A DNA stretch of 64,000 nt from Maribacter algarum (ex Lu et al. 2025) (nom. illeg.) (GCA_947495915.1 CANMAW010000001.1:1-64000), one strand, 5' to 3'. Shown: positions 36,430 to 47,000, numbered from the stretch's first letter. The notes: generated from the letters alone by a model not told the origin. Made by a program: numbers and translations.

Positions 36430-39400
36430 TTAATTTTCCCCAACTTGAATAATTTGACCTAGATGATTAGTTCTTACCTTGACAATTTCTTCCAAACCAG
36501 ACAACCCTGTTCTAATCCATGAATAATTAAGTGTTTCCTTAGTATTTTCTACAGTTGTTTCTAAATGGTTTCTAAAAAAATAATCTTTAGTTGTAAACTT
36601 CTGTACCCTAAACAAGTGTTGGCTTATTATTTTCTGGTTCATTTCATCCATCAGATTAATTTCATTTGGATTGAAGTCTTCAGATGGAAACACAAATAGC
36701 TCATTTTGTTTCATTGTAAATAAAAACTGCCAACCGAGGTGTTTGTTATACTCTTCTTCAATGATTGAAAACCCCGAATTAACTCGTTGCACTGCTTCGT
36801 AAAAAGAAACTACTTTCTCTTGTAGTTTTCCTTTCTCATCTTTATAAATAGCTACATGATGGTTGTTTCCAGTACTTACAAAATCATTTTGTATTGGCTT
36901 CCCATCTTTGTCTAGTATTAAACTACCAACATGGTCTCTTTTTTCATGAAGCGCTTCTACATTACTCACACCAGAAATGGTAACTCGTTTTACCGTAATG
37001 CCTTTTTCTTTATTTAACCATATTGGGTTATTATCTAAATCTGAAAAAGCCTCTTTAGCATTACCATTATAGGTTTTTAATCGTTTCTTAAGAAGTTCTC
37101 TTAACTGTTTATCTATGACTTTTTCTAAGCTCTTTTCATTTTTAAAATTATCAGCGTTTACTCCTTTTCTAATTGTATACACATCTTCGTAACAATGCAC
37201 TTCTTTTATAGGTTCGTTGTTATATACTAATGGCTCGTTCTTAAGTGTCTTTGTATCAAAAGCATGCACAGGATCATTATTATTTTTTGCTACATGGTTT
37301 AGTAAATATTGCTTTATTTGCGGATGTATAATGTTACTAATATGCTTTAATGTAATTCTCTTATTAATCTTAATGGTTTTATCCATTGGTTGTTTGGATT
37401 TGCCATAAACCGTTTCTTTATGTAATTGACCTCTTGGGGTAAACTGTACTTTAGAGTTGAAGTGGTCTTTACCCTTTAACTTGGTTTTATTGATGTTTTT
37501 GGTAACTACCTTATTTTTAGCCTTAAAAGAAACCAAAATAGATTCTATATGCTCTTTTGCCTGTGTACGAAAATTTGGCATTGGAGCAACAAACTCTTTC
37601 TTACCCTTACTGTTTTTATGCGTAATAACTTTTTCGATGGCTATAATGTTTGAATGCTTTTTATGCTTCGCATCTTTTCTAGCATTTAAGTTATTAAGGT
37701 ATTGTATATGCTTATGTGTTGTAAATGCAACTGTTAAAGCATCCATAGCATGGTGGCGATGATCGTTTCGTTTGGTCCAATCTTTAATAACTTCTACCTT
37801 TTTATTTCCTTTTCTTACTTGAATTTCAGTTAAACCTAATGCTTTGTATTTAGGAAGATTTAACTCCTTCATTACATTGATTAAATCCCAATCTTCCCTC
37901 AACTTATCGGTAATACTACCAGTTGTAGAAACTACATTTTTAAATACTTCAAACATCATAGCTTTTGCTTTTTTAGCTATATATTGTGAGTTTCTTAAAT
38001 CACGCTCAATAAAACCATCTGGTAAGTTGTGTTGGCTCATTAGAAGCTTCTTATACTTGCCTTTGCTAATACCATTACCTTTATTATAAAGAGACTCCAC
38101 TCTATTTTTGTAATTTTCTACATCATCGTTAAAATCATTTTCAATAAAATCTAGCGCCGTTCTATCTCTTTTTTGAAGGTTAATTTTTCTATAAGCTAAG
38201 GTCTTGTTTGAAAAAGAATCATCAAACAACATTGCTTTTGGTATAATGTGTTCAATATCTATTTCTTTTGAAAACAGTTTTTCTTTAGAAATGTACTCAT
38301 TTGTAAAAACTGTTTTATAGCCCAAATCTTTTAACTCTTCATATAGCCGATATCTAACCACATCATTTTTTGTTGGATTAGGAATACCGAATTCTTTCGA
38401 TATCAATTTTCTAACATCCTCATTTTCCTTGGTGCGTTTTGTTATAAAAGATGTGGCATTTTTGCGCTCTGTTGCAGATTTTTTAAGTTCTCTAGCAAGT
38501 TCTATTCTTACCTCATCTGGTTTTCCGTAGGTTTCAATAACTTGATTAACCAAGTTCACAACTTGGTTCAATATTTTCTCTACTACGGGATTTCTCAAAC
38601 TGTTTTTAGGCAACAGTTCTAAAGTGTGCTTTAAAACCCTTTTTTCTAAATCATCTTTAGTCAAACTATTGGAATGATTATAGCCCGCTAACCTACAAGA
38701 TTCCCAAAACTCATTTCCACTCTGCAAAAAGGGTAAAATTTTACGTATAGCTCTTGATGACAAACTGCCGTAATCCTGCTGCAGCTTTATGTTAGCAAGC
38801 CATTTTGCATATTCTGGTTTAAAACCATATTTACGGTGTAGTTTCTTTTTTAAAGCAACATTAGAATTACCATAAACCAATTTATCTTCTTCAATAATTC
38901 TATGGTCGTCTTCGGCTGAATACAATAAGTGCCAGAACTGATAACTGGCTTGCTTATCAAAGTCCGTATTTTCTTTATTTGCATTAAAATCTAAAATTTC
39001 GGGCATAATTCCTATCTCAGAAAAAATAGCTTTCAATTCTTCTTTAATTTCCGAAGCCGATTTTTTAGCCCAGTCAAAACCATAACCTTCTAAATCTGCT
39101 ATTTCCTTATAAATTGCATATAAAGCTTGGTTGGTTCTATTACCTTCAATTTTTTCAAAATTGCATTTCCATTCTTTAGTTTTCTTACCTAAGAATTTAA
39201 GCACTTCGTTAGTTTTTAAATCCCCTCTTACATTTAATTCGTTAAAGAGTAAAAGTTTTGTCTCTTCATCTAATTTATAATCAGTTTTTAATTCTTGATT
39301 GAAAATATCGCTCGCATTTCCTGCAATTTGTTTGAATTGAAGGTTGTTGAGATTTTGCCAAATTTTAAACTCTTGAAATAGAGGAGAAGATTTAGGAATT

Positions 39401-40557
39401 GCTTTATGGTATTTTTCAAATTGACAATTAGAAATTAAATGCTTTTGCGATTTTAATCTTCTTTGATAGAATATAACAACATCTCTAATTTCTTCTTTTA
39501 ACTCCTTGGTTAAAACGGAATGATGTTTAGCCTGTGTTTCCCAAATTTGTTCAAACTCATCTAGATAATCTTGTCTATAAAACACTTGATTTTTAAGTGA
39601 TGTATGTGGATTATCTAGTAATTGTTTATTTAGGTATTGACCAACGGTGATTTTATCAAAATACAACTCCTTACTTCTATCGCTTATAGCCCCTAAATAG
39701 CCACTAGATTTATTGGTGTCATTATTTATTTCCTGTAAAACAACGGCTAAATGTTCTAAATCTAATTTTTCTGTTAAGGCTTGAACGCGCAACTGAAACT
39801 TTTTAAGTTTTTGCTCCTGAGCTTTCCCATCTAATTTCTTACCTACGATATTGAAAGGTTTTTGGCAAATAGCCCATGTCGCACTTTTGTTTTTACCTTG
39901 TAGTTCCTGATACAAGTCTTTTGTTAAAATATTTGAATAATATATATTTTGTTTTTCCCAGATCTTATCAAATTCGCTTTGCAAATCTGAATGATAAAAT
40001 TCAGGAATATACTTTTTGCCATTTTCAAGGAGATTTAATGCGTACGCACCAGGCGTAAGGTTTTCTTCATATAAAGTTTTGGCAACACCCATACCATCAA
40101 TAGCGACGCCTTCATCCTCGTTAACAGATTTTCTACTGCTCTTGTATCCTCTTTTCTTATTAATAGACAGTAAAACTTTGGCAAAATCAACAAGTTCTAT
40201 TTTTTCGTTTGCCGCTTTAGACCTTAATCCTATGGTTTGGTGTGTAGTGTTTTTACCTATTTCTGTTAAATAGGTTTCATCAGAAATAATTTTACTCTTT
40301 AGAAAAATTTCAATTAGATTCTTTCTACGCAATTTAAAACGTTGCAAATTTCGGCGTGCTCCTCGTTTTAGTGTTCTATCTGCATTAACGGAAAGTGGTC
40401 TCCCTTTTTCAAAATCTGTTTTCTCATCTACGGTTAAAGGGTTTACTCGCACTCCTAACTTGATAATTTTTGATTGTTCCGTTTTATCTTCTGCCTCGTT
40501 TACCAAAGCCCACCCAATAGAGTTCGTTCCCAAGTCAAGTCCTAGTATTTTCTTCAT
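36430..40557 (-). CDS. cas9: CRISPR-associated endonuclease Cas9, subtype II-C
   Basis: A 1375-residue RNA-guided nuclease. RuvC-I is LGLDLGTNSIGWAL with Asp8. An arginine-rich bridge helix follows (RTLKRGARRNLQRFKLRRKN, residues 61-80). RuvC-II is VRIELAREL with Glu686. The HNH core is DIEHIIPKAM with His770 and Asn784 nearby. RuvC-III is NDHRHHAMDALTVAF with His936 and Asp939. All catalytic residues are present, so it should cut both strands. Two further regions after RuvC-III form the PAM-interacting part. The large size is common for Bacteroidota II-C Cas9. It is the first gene of a cas9-cas1-cas2 operon and is divergent from tracrRNA. Confidence 0.98.
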   Translation of the reverse strand: MKKILGLDLGTNSIGWALVNEAEDKTEQSKIIKLGVRVNPLTVDEKTDFEKGRPLSVNADRTLKRGARRNLQRFKLRRKNLIEIFLKSKIISDETYLTEIGKNTTHQTIGLRSKAANEKIELVDFAKVLLSINKKRGYKSSRKSVNEDEGVAIDGMGVAKTLYEENLTPGAYALNLLENGKKYIPEFYHSDLQSEFDKIWEKQNIYYSNILTKDLYQELQGKNKSATWAICQKPFNIVGKKLDGKAQEQKLKKFQLRVQALTEKLDLEHLAVVLQEINNDTNKSSGYLGAISDRSKELYFDKITVGQYLNKQLLDNPHTSLKNQVFYRQDYLDEFEQIWETQAKHHSVLTKELKEEIRDVVIFYQRRLKSQKHLISNCQFEKYHKAIPKSSPLFQEFKIWQNLNNLQFKQIAGNASDIFNQELKTDYKLDEETKLLLFNELNVRGDLKTNEVLKFLGKKTKEWKCNFEKIEGNRTNQALYAIYKEIADLEGYGFDWAKKSASEIKEELKAIFSEIGIMPEILDFNANKENTDFDKQASYQFWHLLYSAEDDHRIIEEDKLVYGNSNVALKKKLHRKYGFKPEYAKWLANIKLQQDYGSLSSRAIRKILPFLQSGNEFWESCRLAGYNHSNSLTKDDLEKRVLKHTLELLPKNSLRNPVVEKILNQVVNLVNQVIETYGKPDEVRIELARELKKSATERKNATSFITKRTKENEDVRKLISKEFGIPNPTKNDVVRYRLYEELKDLGYKTVFTNEYISKEKLFSKEIDIEHIIPKAMLFDDSFSNKTLAYRKINLQKRDRTALDFIENDFNDDVENYKNRVESLYNKGNGISKGKYKKLLMSQHNLPDGFIERDLRNSQYIAKKAKAMMFEVFKNVVSTTGSITDKLREDWDLINVMKELNLPKYKALGLTEIQVRKGNKKVEVIKDWTKRNDHRHHAMDALTVAFTTHKHIQYLNNLNARKDAKHKKHSNIIAIEKVITHKNSKGKKEFVAPMPNFRTQAKEHIESILVSFKAKNKVVTKNINKTKLKGKDHFNSKVQFTPRGQLHKETVYGKSKQPMDKTIKINKRITLKHISNIIHPQIKQYLLNHVAKNNNDPVHAFDTKTLKNEPLVYNNEPIKEVHCYEDVYTIRKGVNADNFKNEKSLEKVIDKQLRELLKKRLKTYNGNAKEAFSDLDNNPIWLNKEKGITVKRVTISGVSNVEALHEKRDHVGSLILDKDGKPIQNDFVSTGNNHHVAIYKDEKGKLQEKVVSFYEAVQRVNSGFSIIEEEYNKHLGWQFLFTMKQNELFVFPSEDFNPNEINLMDEMNQKIISQHLFRVQKFTTKDYFFRNHLETTVENTKETLNYSWIRTGLSGLEEIVKVRTNHLGQIIQVGEN

Positions 40558-40601
40558 TCTTATATTTTGTGCAATGAAAATACAAAGTATTGTAAGAATG
40601 T

Positions 40602-40621
40602 GTTTACGGAAAACCGTAAAC
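40602..40621. promoter_or_regulatory. 20-bp palindrome between cas9 and tracrRNA promoters
   Basis: GTTTACGG-AAAA-CCGTAAAC is a perfect inverted repeat with 8-bp arms. It covers the -33 region of a candidate cas9 promoter (TTTC-N19-TACTTTG on the minus strand, -7 at 40589-40583) and also the -33 position of the tracrRNA promoter. A further half-site CCGTAAAC lies at 40763-40770. This geometry suits a repressor or activator of the CRISPR locus. Confidence 0.5.
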
Positions 40622-40640
40622 CATTTTAAAATTTAATGAT

Positions 40641-40648
40641 TACATTTA
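40641..40648 (+). promoter_or_regulatory. -7 box of the tracrRNA promoter
   Basis: TACATTTA matches TAnnTTTG at seven of eight positions and ends four bases before the anti-repeat. No TTG is present at the -33 distance, where the 20-bp palindrome lies instead. Confidence 0.45.
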
Positions 40649-40649
40649 C

Positions 40650-40733
40650 CGTACTGAAAGCAATTCACAATAAGGATTATTCCGTTGTGAAAACATTTAA
40701 GCCGCCTCGACTTCCAATTCGGGGCATTTTTTT
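40650..40733 (+). ncRNA. tracrRNA of the type II-C system
   Basis: The anti-repeat ACTGAAAGCAATTCACAA (40653-40670) is fully complementary to the 5' part of the CRISPR repeat. It is followed by AAGGATTATTCCGTTGTG (nexus region), ACATTTAAG and a terminator hairpin CCTCGA (40705-40710)/TCGGGG (40719-40724) with a seven-T run. The order anti-repeat, nexus, terminator is the standard tracrRNA layout and fixes the crRNA on the plus strand. The exact 5' end is inferred from the -7 box. Confidence 0.9.
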
Positions 40734-40818
40734 GGCTTTTATTTGCTGTAGTTTAGGATACACCGTAAACAGTAGTAATTAAAAAACTGTTTCTACCGAC
40801 CAATTTCGGCAAAATCAA

Positions 40819-40857
40819 AAAACCCTATTAAATTGAAGTTCAATTTAATAGGGTTTT
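40819..40857. terminator. Perfect 19-bp inverted repeat between tracrRNA and tRNA-Leu
   Basis: AAAACCCTATTAAATTGAA (40819-40837) and its exact reverse complement (40839-40857) are separated by one base. The T-rich ends on both strands make it a bidirectional terminator for the tRNA on the minus strand and for any read-through from the left. Confidence 0.8.
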
Positions 40858-40863
40858 ATTTCG

Positions 40864-40943
40864 TACTCGAGGTGGGAATCGAACCCACACTCCGAAGAAC
40901 TGGATTTTGAATCCAGCGCGTCTACCAGTTCCGCCACTCGAGC
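40864..40943 (-). tRNA. tRNA-Leu (anticodon CAA)
   Basis: An 80-nt cloverleaf on the minus strand. The acceptor stem is GCTCGAG/CTCGAGT with discriminator A. The anticodon arm is CTGGA-TTCAAAA-TCCAG with anticodon CAA. A long variable arm follows, as expected for leucine tRNA, then a GGGTTCGATTCCC T-arm. The CCA end is not encoded. It marks the border between the CRISPR region and the housekeeping block. Confidence 0.95.
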
Positions 40944-41035
40944 ATTACTAAAAATAGGAGTGCAAAGCTAAAAAATATTTTCAATCTTCAAATGAAAATA
41001 ACAACAATTATACTTTAGCAACACAAATTAATTCT

Positions 41036-41043
41036 TATTTTTG
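41036..41043 (+). promoter_or_regulatory. -7 promoter element of prs
   Basis: TATTTTTG is an exact TAnnTTTG match 43 bp before the prs start. At the 19-base distance there is CTTT, a partial -33 element. Confidence 0.55.
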
Positions 41044-41085
41044 CACCTCCTTAGAATTCAGGGAGTAAACGCAATATAATTCGTC

Positions 41086-42027
41086 ATGCCATATCAAGTT
41101 CCGGAACCTAAATTCTTCGCCTGTTCAAACAGCCGAGATTTAGCTGAGAAAATTGCCAAATCATATGGCACAGAATTGGGTAATGTAAATTTATCACGCT
41201 ATAGCGATGGTGAATTTCAACCTTCTTTTGAAGAGTCTGTTCGTGGTGCAAGAATTTTCTTAATTGGGTCAACCCACCCAAGTTCTGAAAATTTAATGGA
41301 AATGCTATTGATGTTAGATGCTGCAAAAAGAGCATCTGCTCGGCATATTACTGCTGTCATGCCTTATTTCGGTTGGGCAAGACAAGACAGAAAAGACAAG
41401 CCTAGAGTACCAATTGCTGCCAAGTTAATTGCGAAAATGCTAGAAACAGCGGGTGCAACGCGTATTATAACGATGGATTTGCACGCTGATCAAATTCAAG
41501 GTTTCTTTGAAAAACCAGTTGATCATTTATTTGCATCTACTTTGTTTTTGCCACATTTAAAAGCCATGAATTTAGACAACCTAATGATTGCTTCACCTGA
41601 TATGGGAGGATCAAAAAGAGCGTATGCCTATTCAAAAGCCTTAGAGTGTGAGGTGGTTATTTGCTACAAGCAAAGAGCGAAAGCCAATGTAATTTCACAT
41701 ATGGAGTTAATCGGAGATGTTGAAGGAAAAAATGTAGTACTTGTTGATGACATGGTTGATACTGCCGGAACTCTAACTAAAGCAGCAGATTTAATGATGG
41801 AGAGAGGCGCTTTAAGCGTTCGTGCTATTACCACTCATGGTTTGCTTTCTGGTGAAGCTTATGAAAGAATTGAAAAATCAAAACTTTTAGAACTGATTGT
41901 CACCGACTCAATACCTGTTCGAAAGCAGAGTAACAAAGTAAAAGTTTTAAGTTGTTGTGATTTATTTGCTGACGTGATGCATCGCGTTCATAACAATACT
42001 TCGATATCATCGAAGTTCTTAATGTAG
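41086..42027 (+). CDS. prs: Ribose-phosphate pyrophosphokinase
   Basis: A 313-residue PRPP synthase making phosphoribosyl pyrophosphate from ribose-5-phosphate and ATP for nucleotide, His and Trp synthesis. Visible family elements are YSDGEFQP, the flexible loop region around GWARQDRKDKPRVPI, the metal-binding DLHADQIQGFF, PDMGGSKRA and the PRPP-binding VLVDDMVDTAGTL. The length is normal. It is followed 24 bp later by rplY, and the two are probably co-transcribed, an arrangement common in flavobacteria. Confidence 0.97.
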   Translation: MPYQVPEPKFFACSNSRDLAEKIAKSYGTELGNVNLSRYSDGEFQPSFEESVRGARIFLIGSTHPSSENLMEMLLMLDAAKRASARHITAVMPYFGWARQDRKDKPRVPIAAKLIAKMLETAGATRIITMDLHADQIQGFFEKPVDHLFASTLFLPHLKAMNLDNLMIASPDMGGSKRAYAYSKALECEVVICYKQRAKANVISHMELIGDVEGKNVVLVDDMVDTAGTLTKAADLMMERGALSVRAITTHGLLSGEAYERIEKSKLLELIVTDSIPVRKQSNKVKVLSCCDLFADVMHRVHNNTSISSKFLM

Positions 42028-42051
42028 AATTATTAATTTTTAATATATATA

Positions 42052-42696
42052 ATGAAGTCAATTACAATTAAAGGATCAGAAAGAGAAAGCGTGGGCAAGA
42101 AGGCAACGAAAGCCCTACGTAATGCTGGAATGGTTCCTTGCGTGGTATACGGAGGGGAAAAACCATTACACTTTTCAGCACCTGAATTAAGTTTCAGAGA
42201 TTTAGTGTACACCGGGGCCGCACATACCGTGAAGGTTGACTTAGGTGAAGGAAAAGTAAAAGCTATCATGCAGGATATTCAGTTTCACCCTGTAACAGAT
42301 AAGATTTTACACATTGATTTTTACCAACTCTTTGATGACAAAGAAATTACCATGAACATTCCGGTTCGTTTGGTAGGAAATTCTCCAGGGGTAAGAAACG
42401 GTGGTCGTTTGTTATTCAGAAAAAGAAAATTAGCTATTAAGGCTTTGCCAGACAAGCTTCCAGATTTCTTTGATATTGATATTAGCAAACTTAGAATTGG
42501 AGAAAACATCTCTGTTGAAAGTTTGTTAAATGATGACTTTGTAATCTTACACCCTGATAGCACCGTTGTAGTACAAGTTAAAACAGCTCGTACGGCAGTG
42601 GTTGTTGATGATGAAGATGAAGAAGGTGAAGAAGGCGAAGAATCTACAGCAGCTGACGGAGCAGATGCACCAGCAGCAGAAGGTGGAGAAAGCTAG
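42052..42696 (+). CDS. rplY: 50S ribosomal protein L25/general stress protein Ctc
   Basis: A 214-residue L25 of the long Ctc type. The N-terminal L25 domain begins [33 protein letters not shown] and binds 5S rRNA. A second beta domain ([24 protein letters not shown]) follows, then an acidic tail ([13 protein letters not shown]) rich in Glu, Asp and Ala. It follows prs closely and is closed by a strong terminator. Confidence 0.96.
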   Translation: MKSITIKGSERESVGKKATKALRNAGMVPCVVYGGEKPLHFSAPELSFRDLVYTGAAHTVKVDLGEGKVKAIMQDIQFHPVTDKILHIDFYQLFDDKEITMNIPVRLVGNSPGVRNGGRLLFRKRKLAIKALPDKLPDFFDIDISKLRIGENISVESLLNDDFVILHPDSTVVVQVKTARTAVVVDDEDEEGEEGEESTAADGADAPAAEGGES

Positions 42697-42718
42697 AAAT
42701 AACGTATTCTTAATACAT

Positions 42719-42761
42719 CAAAAGCATCTCGATTTAAATATTGAGATGCTTTTGTATTTTT
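42719..42761 (+). terminator. Terminator of prs-rplY
   Basis: CAAAAGCATCTC (42719-42730) pairs with GAGATGCTTTTG (42743-42754) in a 12-bp stem, followed by TATTTTT. It lies between rplY and pth. Confidence 0.85.
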
Positions 42762-42765
42762 ACGA

Positions 42766-43395
42766 ATGTTCAATTTTTTAAATTTCTTTTTTAATAGAAA
42801 TAAGTCGCTGCTAGAAGAGAACGATACCATGAAAAAATTTTTAATAATAGGCCTTGGAAACATTGGCAGTGAGTATGCCGAAACCAGACATAACATCGGT
42901 TTTAAGGTTTTAGATACTTTATCACAAAAGGAAGAGTTTTCTTTTGAAACCGCCAAGCTCGGTGATATTGCCACCTTTAAGGTGAAAGGACGCAGTGTTC
43001 TATGCCTAAAACCTTCTACTTATATGAATTTGAGTGGCAAGGCATTGAAGTATTGGATGGATAAAGAAAAAATACCCAAAGAGAACATTTTGGTTATTAC
43101 CGATGATATTAACTTACCGTTTGGAACTTTTAGATTGAAAACAAAAGGTAGTGATGGCGGACATAATGGCCTAAAGGATATACAAAATGTTCTGCAATCA
43201 AACCAATACAACAGATTTCGATTTGGCGTGGGTGCTGACTTTGGCAAAGGCAGACAAGTGGATTACGTTTTAGGAGAATGGAATACTGACGAAAAGAATC
43301 AAATGTCAGAACGGCTTGACAGAGCGGCAGCATTAATACGCTCTTTCGTTTTGGCAGGCGTCAAAATCACCATGAATGAATTCAACAACACCTAA
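42766..43395 (+). CDS. pth: Peptidyl-tRNA hydrolase
   Basis: A 209-residue Pth that releases tRNA from stalled peptidyl-tRNA. The core starts at FLIIGLGNIGSEYAETRHNIGF with the catalytic His in RHNIGF, followed by CLKPSTYMNLSG, ITDDINLPFG and GSDGGHNGLK. From ATG 42766 it has a 21-residue lead (MFNFLNFFFNRNK...) before MKKFLIIG. Such extensions are frequent in flavobacterial Pth, but the ATG at 42829 is also possible. It begins immediately after the rplY terminator, so it should have its own promoter. Confidence 0.95.
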   Translation: MFNFLNFFFNRNKSLLEENDTMKKFLIIGLGNIGSEYAETRHNIGFKVLDTLSQKEEFSFETAKLGDIATFKVKGRSVLCLKPSTYMNLSGKALKYWMDKEKIPKENILVITDDINLPFGTFRLKTKGSDGGHNGLKDIQNVLQSNQYNRFRFGVGADFGKGRQVDYVLGEWNTDEKNQMSERLDRAAALIRSFVLAGVKITMNEFNNT

Positions 43396-43397
43396 AG

Positions 43398-44081
43398 CTA
43401 CAACGCTCTAAAATCAAACACTCCAGAGCTAGATTTGTTCCCTGCCCCATCAATGGTAACTACACTCCAGTAATACACCATATTTGCTGCTACAGTGACA
43501 TTGGTATTCGAAACCGTGGCACTAGGAGATACTAGTAATGCTTCTGGAGGATTCTGCGTTGAAAAGTAAATTTCGAAACCTACAATATCATTATCAACAT
43601 CTGCACCTGACCATTGTAGAGTCACTTCATTGTTTTCATCTTTAAATACTGAAGTACCTATGGCTGGCGCTATTATTTCCGCAGGAAAGGGAGCATATGT
43701 GGTTTGTGACCCTGAATTATAAAAAAGCCATGTTTCGCTGGCAACCGATTCTAAAACCGCATCACTTATTGAGGTAACATTCCATGAATAGGGCACTCCT
43801 TTTTGTAAAGGCAATTTAGCCGCTGTCGCCGCTGTTGTTATTCTTTGAGTAGTATTCGCTGATAAATTTGTAGCACGCAATTCGTAACGGTCTGTATGAT
43901 CTGCTGGTTGCCATCGAAACTCTACCTCACTGGTTGTACTAGACAATTCTACCCCAGTGGTGCATTCTGAATTTTTATCAGGAAACACCAATACACTTCC
44001 CTCAGGCGGAAGTGGATTATTCTTCTTTTTACATCCAAAGAGAAAAAAAGCACTAATACATATGATGCTGACTAATCTCAT
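43398..44081 (-). CDS. Lipoprotein with two fibronectin-III-like repeats
   Basis: A 227-residue lipoprotein: the signal peptide ends in FLFGC, followed by KKKNN and a Pro-rich linker. Two repeats of FN3-like type are seen, with VEFRWQPADHTDRYELRATN and GVPYSWNVTSIS in the first, and VTLQWSGADVDNDIVGFEIYFST and VYYWSVVTIDGAGN in the second. It overlaps the end of the protease gene by four bases and is translationally coupled to it. It may be a surface partner of that protease. Its function is unknown. Confidence 0.75.
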   Translation of the reverse strand: MRLVSIICISAFFLFGCKKKNNPLPPEGSVLVFPDKNSECTTGVELSSTTSEVEFRWQPADHTDRYELRATNLSANTTQRITTAATAAKLPLQKGVPYSWNVTSISDAVLESVASETWLFYNSGSQTTYAPFPAEIIAPAIGTSVFKDENNEVTLQWSGADVDNDIVGFEIYFSTQNPPEALLVSPSATVSNTNVTVAANMVYYWSVVTIDGAGNKSSSGVFDFRAL

Positions 44082-47000
44082 TTTTTAATAATTTTAGATG
44101 TTCCTTTAATATTTTCTGCTTCGTACTTCACGAAATATAGTCCTGAATTTAACGAAGCCAAATCTAAATCAACAGAAACACCATTCACTTCACTAAGCTT
44201 ACTATAAATTAGGCGACCGTCAACCGAATAAATTTGAATTAAAATCTGATGCACAGCAGCCCCTAAACCAAGGGTTAATTTATCTGTAAACGGATTAGGG
44301 TAAAACACCGGATCTGAACCATAGAAAAACGTTTCGGAATAGGCGCCTTGACAAGGTATATTCGTAGAAACTTTTAATTCATTACCACCCTCTTTTAAGT
44401 TTAATGTAATGCTAGATTTTTCAGTCTGTATAACAACCCCATTCAGAGCAACATTATACAGCAAACCGCCTTGTAGTTGTAATTCAACCGTACTACCGTC
44501 AACAGAAATTTTTGAAGACACACTCAAAGGATCTGGCTCTTCAACAACAATTTCAAAACATTGTTCTCTATAGTTTACTTCACCTTTGGTAGCAGAAATA
44601 CACAAACTATAAACCCCGGCCATTAAATCATTCAAAGCGTATTCAGCCGTTGAAAAACTGTCTGATATATTTACCCCATTACCAGTTACAGTAATGTTAT
44701 AATCAGCAGACAAATCAGCCTCAATCATAATGGAGCCATCGTCGTTCGCACGGCAAGTTTCCCCTTGTATTTCAATTGTAAAGTTTGTTGCCGGAAAAAT
44801 TGACACCGCACAGCCTGATGCATCTACTGGGGTATTCTCAGGAGTACCTAAGCACAAATCAGGCCCGTCATCAAAAACACCATCATTGTCGTCGTCTGGT
44901 CGAAATTGACCCTCTGCACAAATTTCCATAGCGAACGATTGAAATTCACCTCCATCGGCAGGGGCATTATCAGCAACAGTTAACACCCAGGTACCTAATG
45001 TAGATTCACCATTGAAAGAAGCTAAAGACCCTTGTGGTTTTACCGTGCCAGAAACCGCAGGCATACCACCGCATACTATCGCCGAACCTGCATCATCAAA
45101 AATTGCATCTATATTTCTAAACTCTTCACACCTGTTACTCATGAGTACGACAGATGTTCCGGAAGGAGAGGTCAATGTAATCGTTAAATCAGAAAGGTAG
45201 GTATGATCCATTTTTAAATTCACATTAATATCTGCTACTGGCAAATCATCAAGAATCGTAATTTCAGAAGTAACAGTTGGTGTACCTGACGAAGAAATAG
45301 AAGCCGGAAGCGAACCACCCGTCACATTGATACAACTAAAATCGATGGTAGTAAAAGAGAAGGACTGGCTAAAAACACCCTCGCCACAACTATTCTTAGG
45401 TTTAACTCGCCAAAAATATTGTGTTTGATTGTTTAAATTTGAAGGTACATAATTAACATCTGTTAAGCTAGCAGTTTCAACGATGGTACCAAATCCAGCA
45501 TCTGTGGCAATTTCAATATCATACGATGTTGCTAGAAATTCAGCTTCCCATTCTAACAAAATACCCGTTGGAGTATCAGTTAGTCCGTCTGCTGGGGCAA
45601 CCAATGTTACTTCCGAAAAAGAGGTATCATAAACATTCAAATTAAAAGTCACTTCTTTTTGAATACTTGCAGTAGTCGCCAAAACACGAATTGGATAACT
45701 ACCAACCGCTAAATTTTCTGTATCGCTTAGTGTTAGATTTACTTCAGTATCAGTTGCTGTAGCGGTTTCAGGAAAAAATACAACATCTAACCCTACAGGC
45801 GCATCTATAATACTAAAAGTTGCTTCTTCAACAAAGCCCTCAAACGTATTATAAACAAAAGGAACTACTATAATATCTGCCTGACAAACTTCTTGTTCAA
45901 GATCATCAAAACTTAATACAATTTCTGATGCTTCAATCTCAAAATCAGAAGTGTTCACAGCGAAGTAAATATTGTCATCTGCCCTTATCATTATTCTTGC
46001 GGTGGTCGTAGCAAACCCAGGAATTACAACATCATGACTTCCATCATTCACTGCATTTTCCGCCAAAATTATGGGAAATGTAACACCTCCATCTGTTGAT
46101 AATAATATAGTTACCGTTTCGGTATTTATAGGGGCTCTATTTGTATTACCGACATCCCATGTAATCGTTTGAACGGTACCAGCACTAGCCACAACATTAC
46201 TGCTTTGCGAGGTTACTATGAATGGCCCTGCACTATTTTCTACAAATACATTCACCAAATCAGAAACCACTTGCCCACCTCCAAGAGCATTATCTCTTAC
46301 GGTTAATGCAAAATTCATTTCACGCTCAACATCTGAAACGGTTTCCCAAGTAGAATTTACATTCGGATTCTCTTGTGTTAATCTTCCTAAAATTACGCTC
46401 GAAAGTTTTGGAAAATACCGGGTTGAATCAATATTGGGCTTTTGAGATCTAAAATTAGCACCACTAGGATTAGATGGTCCAAAAACCGATTGTGGCACTA
46501 CGCCATCATCAACCTGTTCCCAAGTATAGGTCAAAACATCAGCATCAGCATCAGTAGCGTTTCCTGTCAATGAAAAGGCTGTTGATTTCGGAATTGTAAA
46601 ACTACCAACTGGTGTAATCACCGGAGGTACATTCGTTAAAACTATTTCTTCAGCGCAAGTTGTTGTTTTGATATAATCGGTAATTTGAACGATAGACACA
46701 TAGTGAAAATAATCTTCGCCCATTTGCGCTACATTATTGATACCTGTAATACCCGCATACCCCATAATAGAAGTTCCACTACCAGGCTCCACCTGTACTT
46801 GAGTTCCTTCAGATTCAAACGACCACGTATGATTAGCACCAAATTGATGACCAATTTCATGGGCTACAAAATCTATATCAAAAAGATCACCCTCGGGCAC
46901 TTGACCCGTGGCATAAGCACTACCTTTTCGGTTTTCAACACAAACCGCACCAATAAAACCGGCATTACCATCACTTTGACCGGCTTGATTAAACAATATG

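Noticed and set aside
37217-37762. Plus-strand ORFs within cas9
   Set aside because: They lie antisense to an intact cas9 frame with clear domains. They are shadows of the AT-rich opposite strand and have no start context or homology that I can see.
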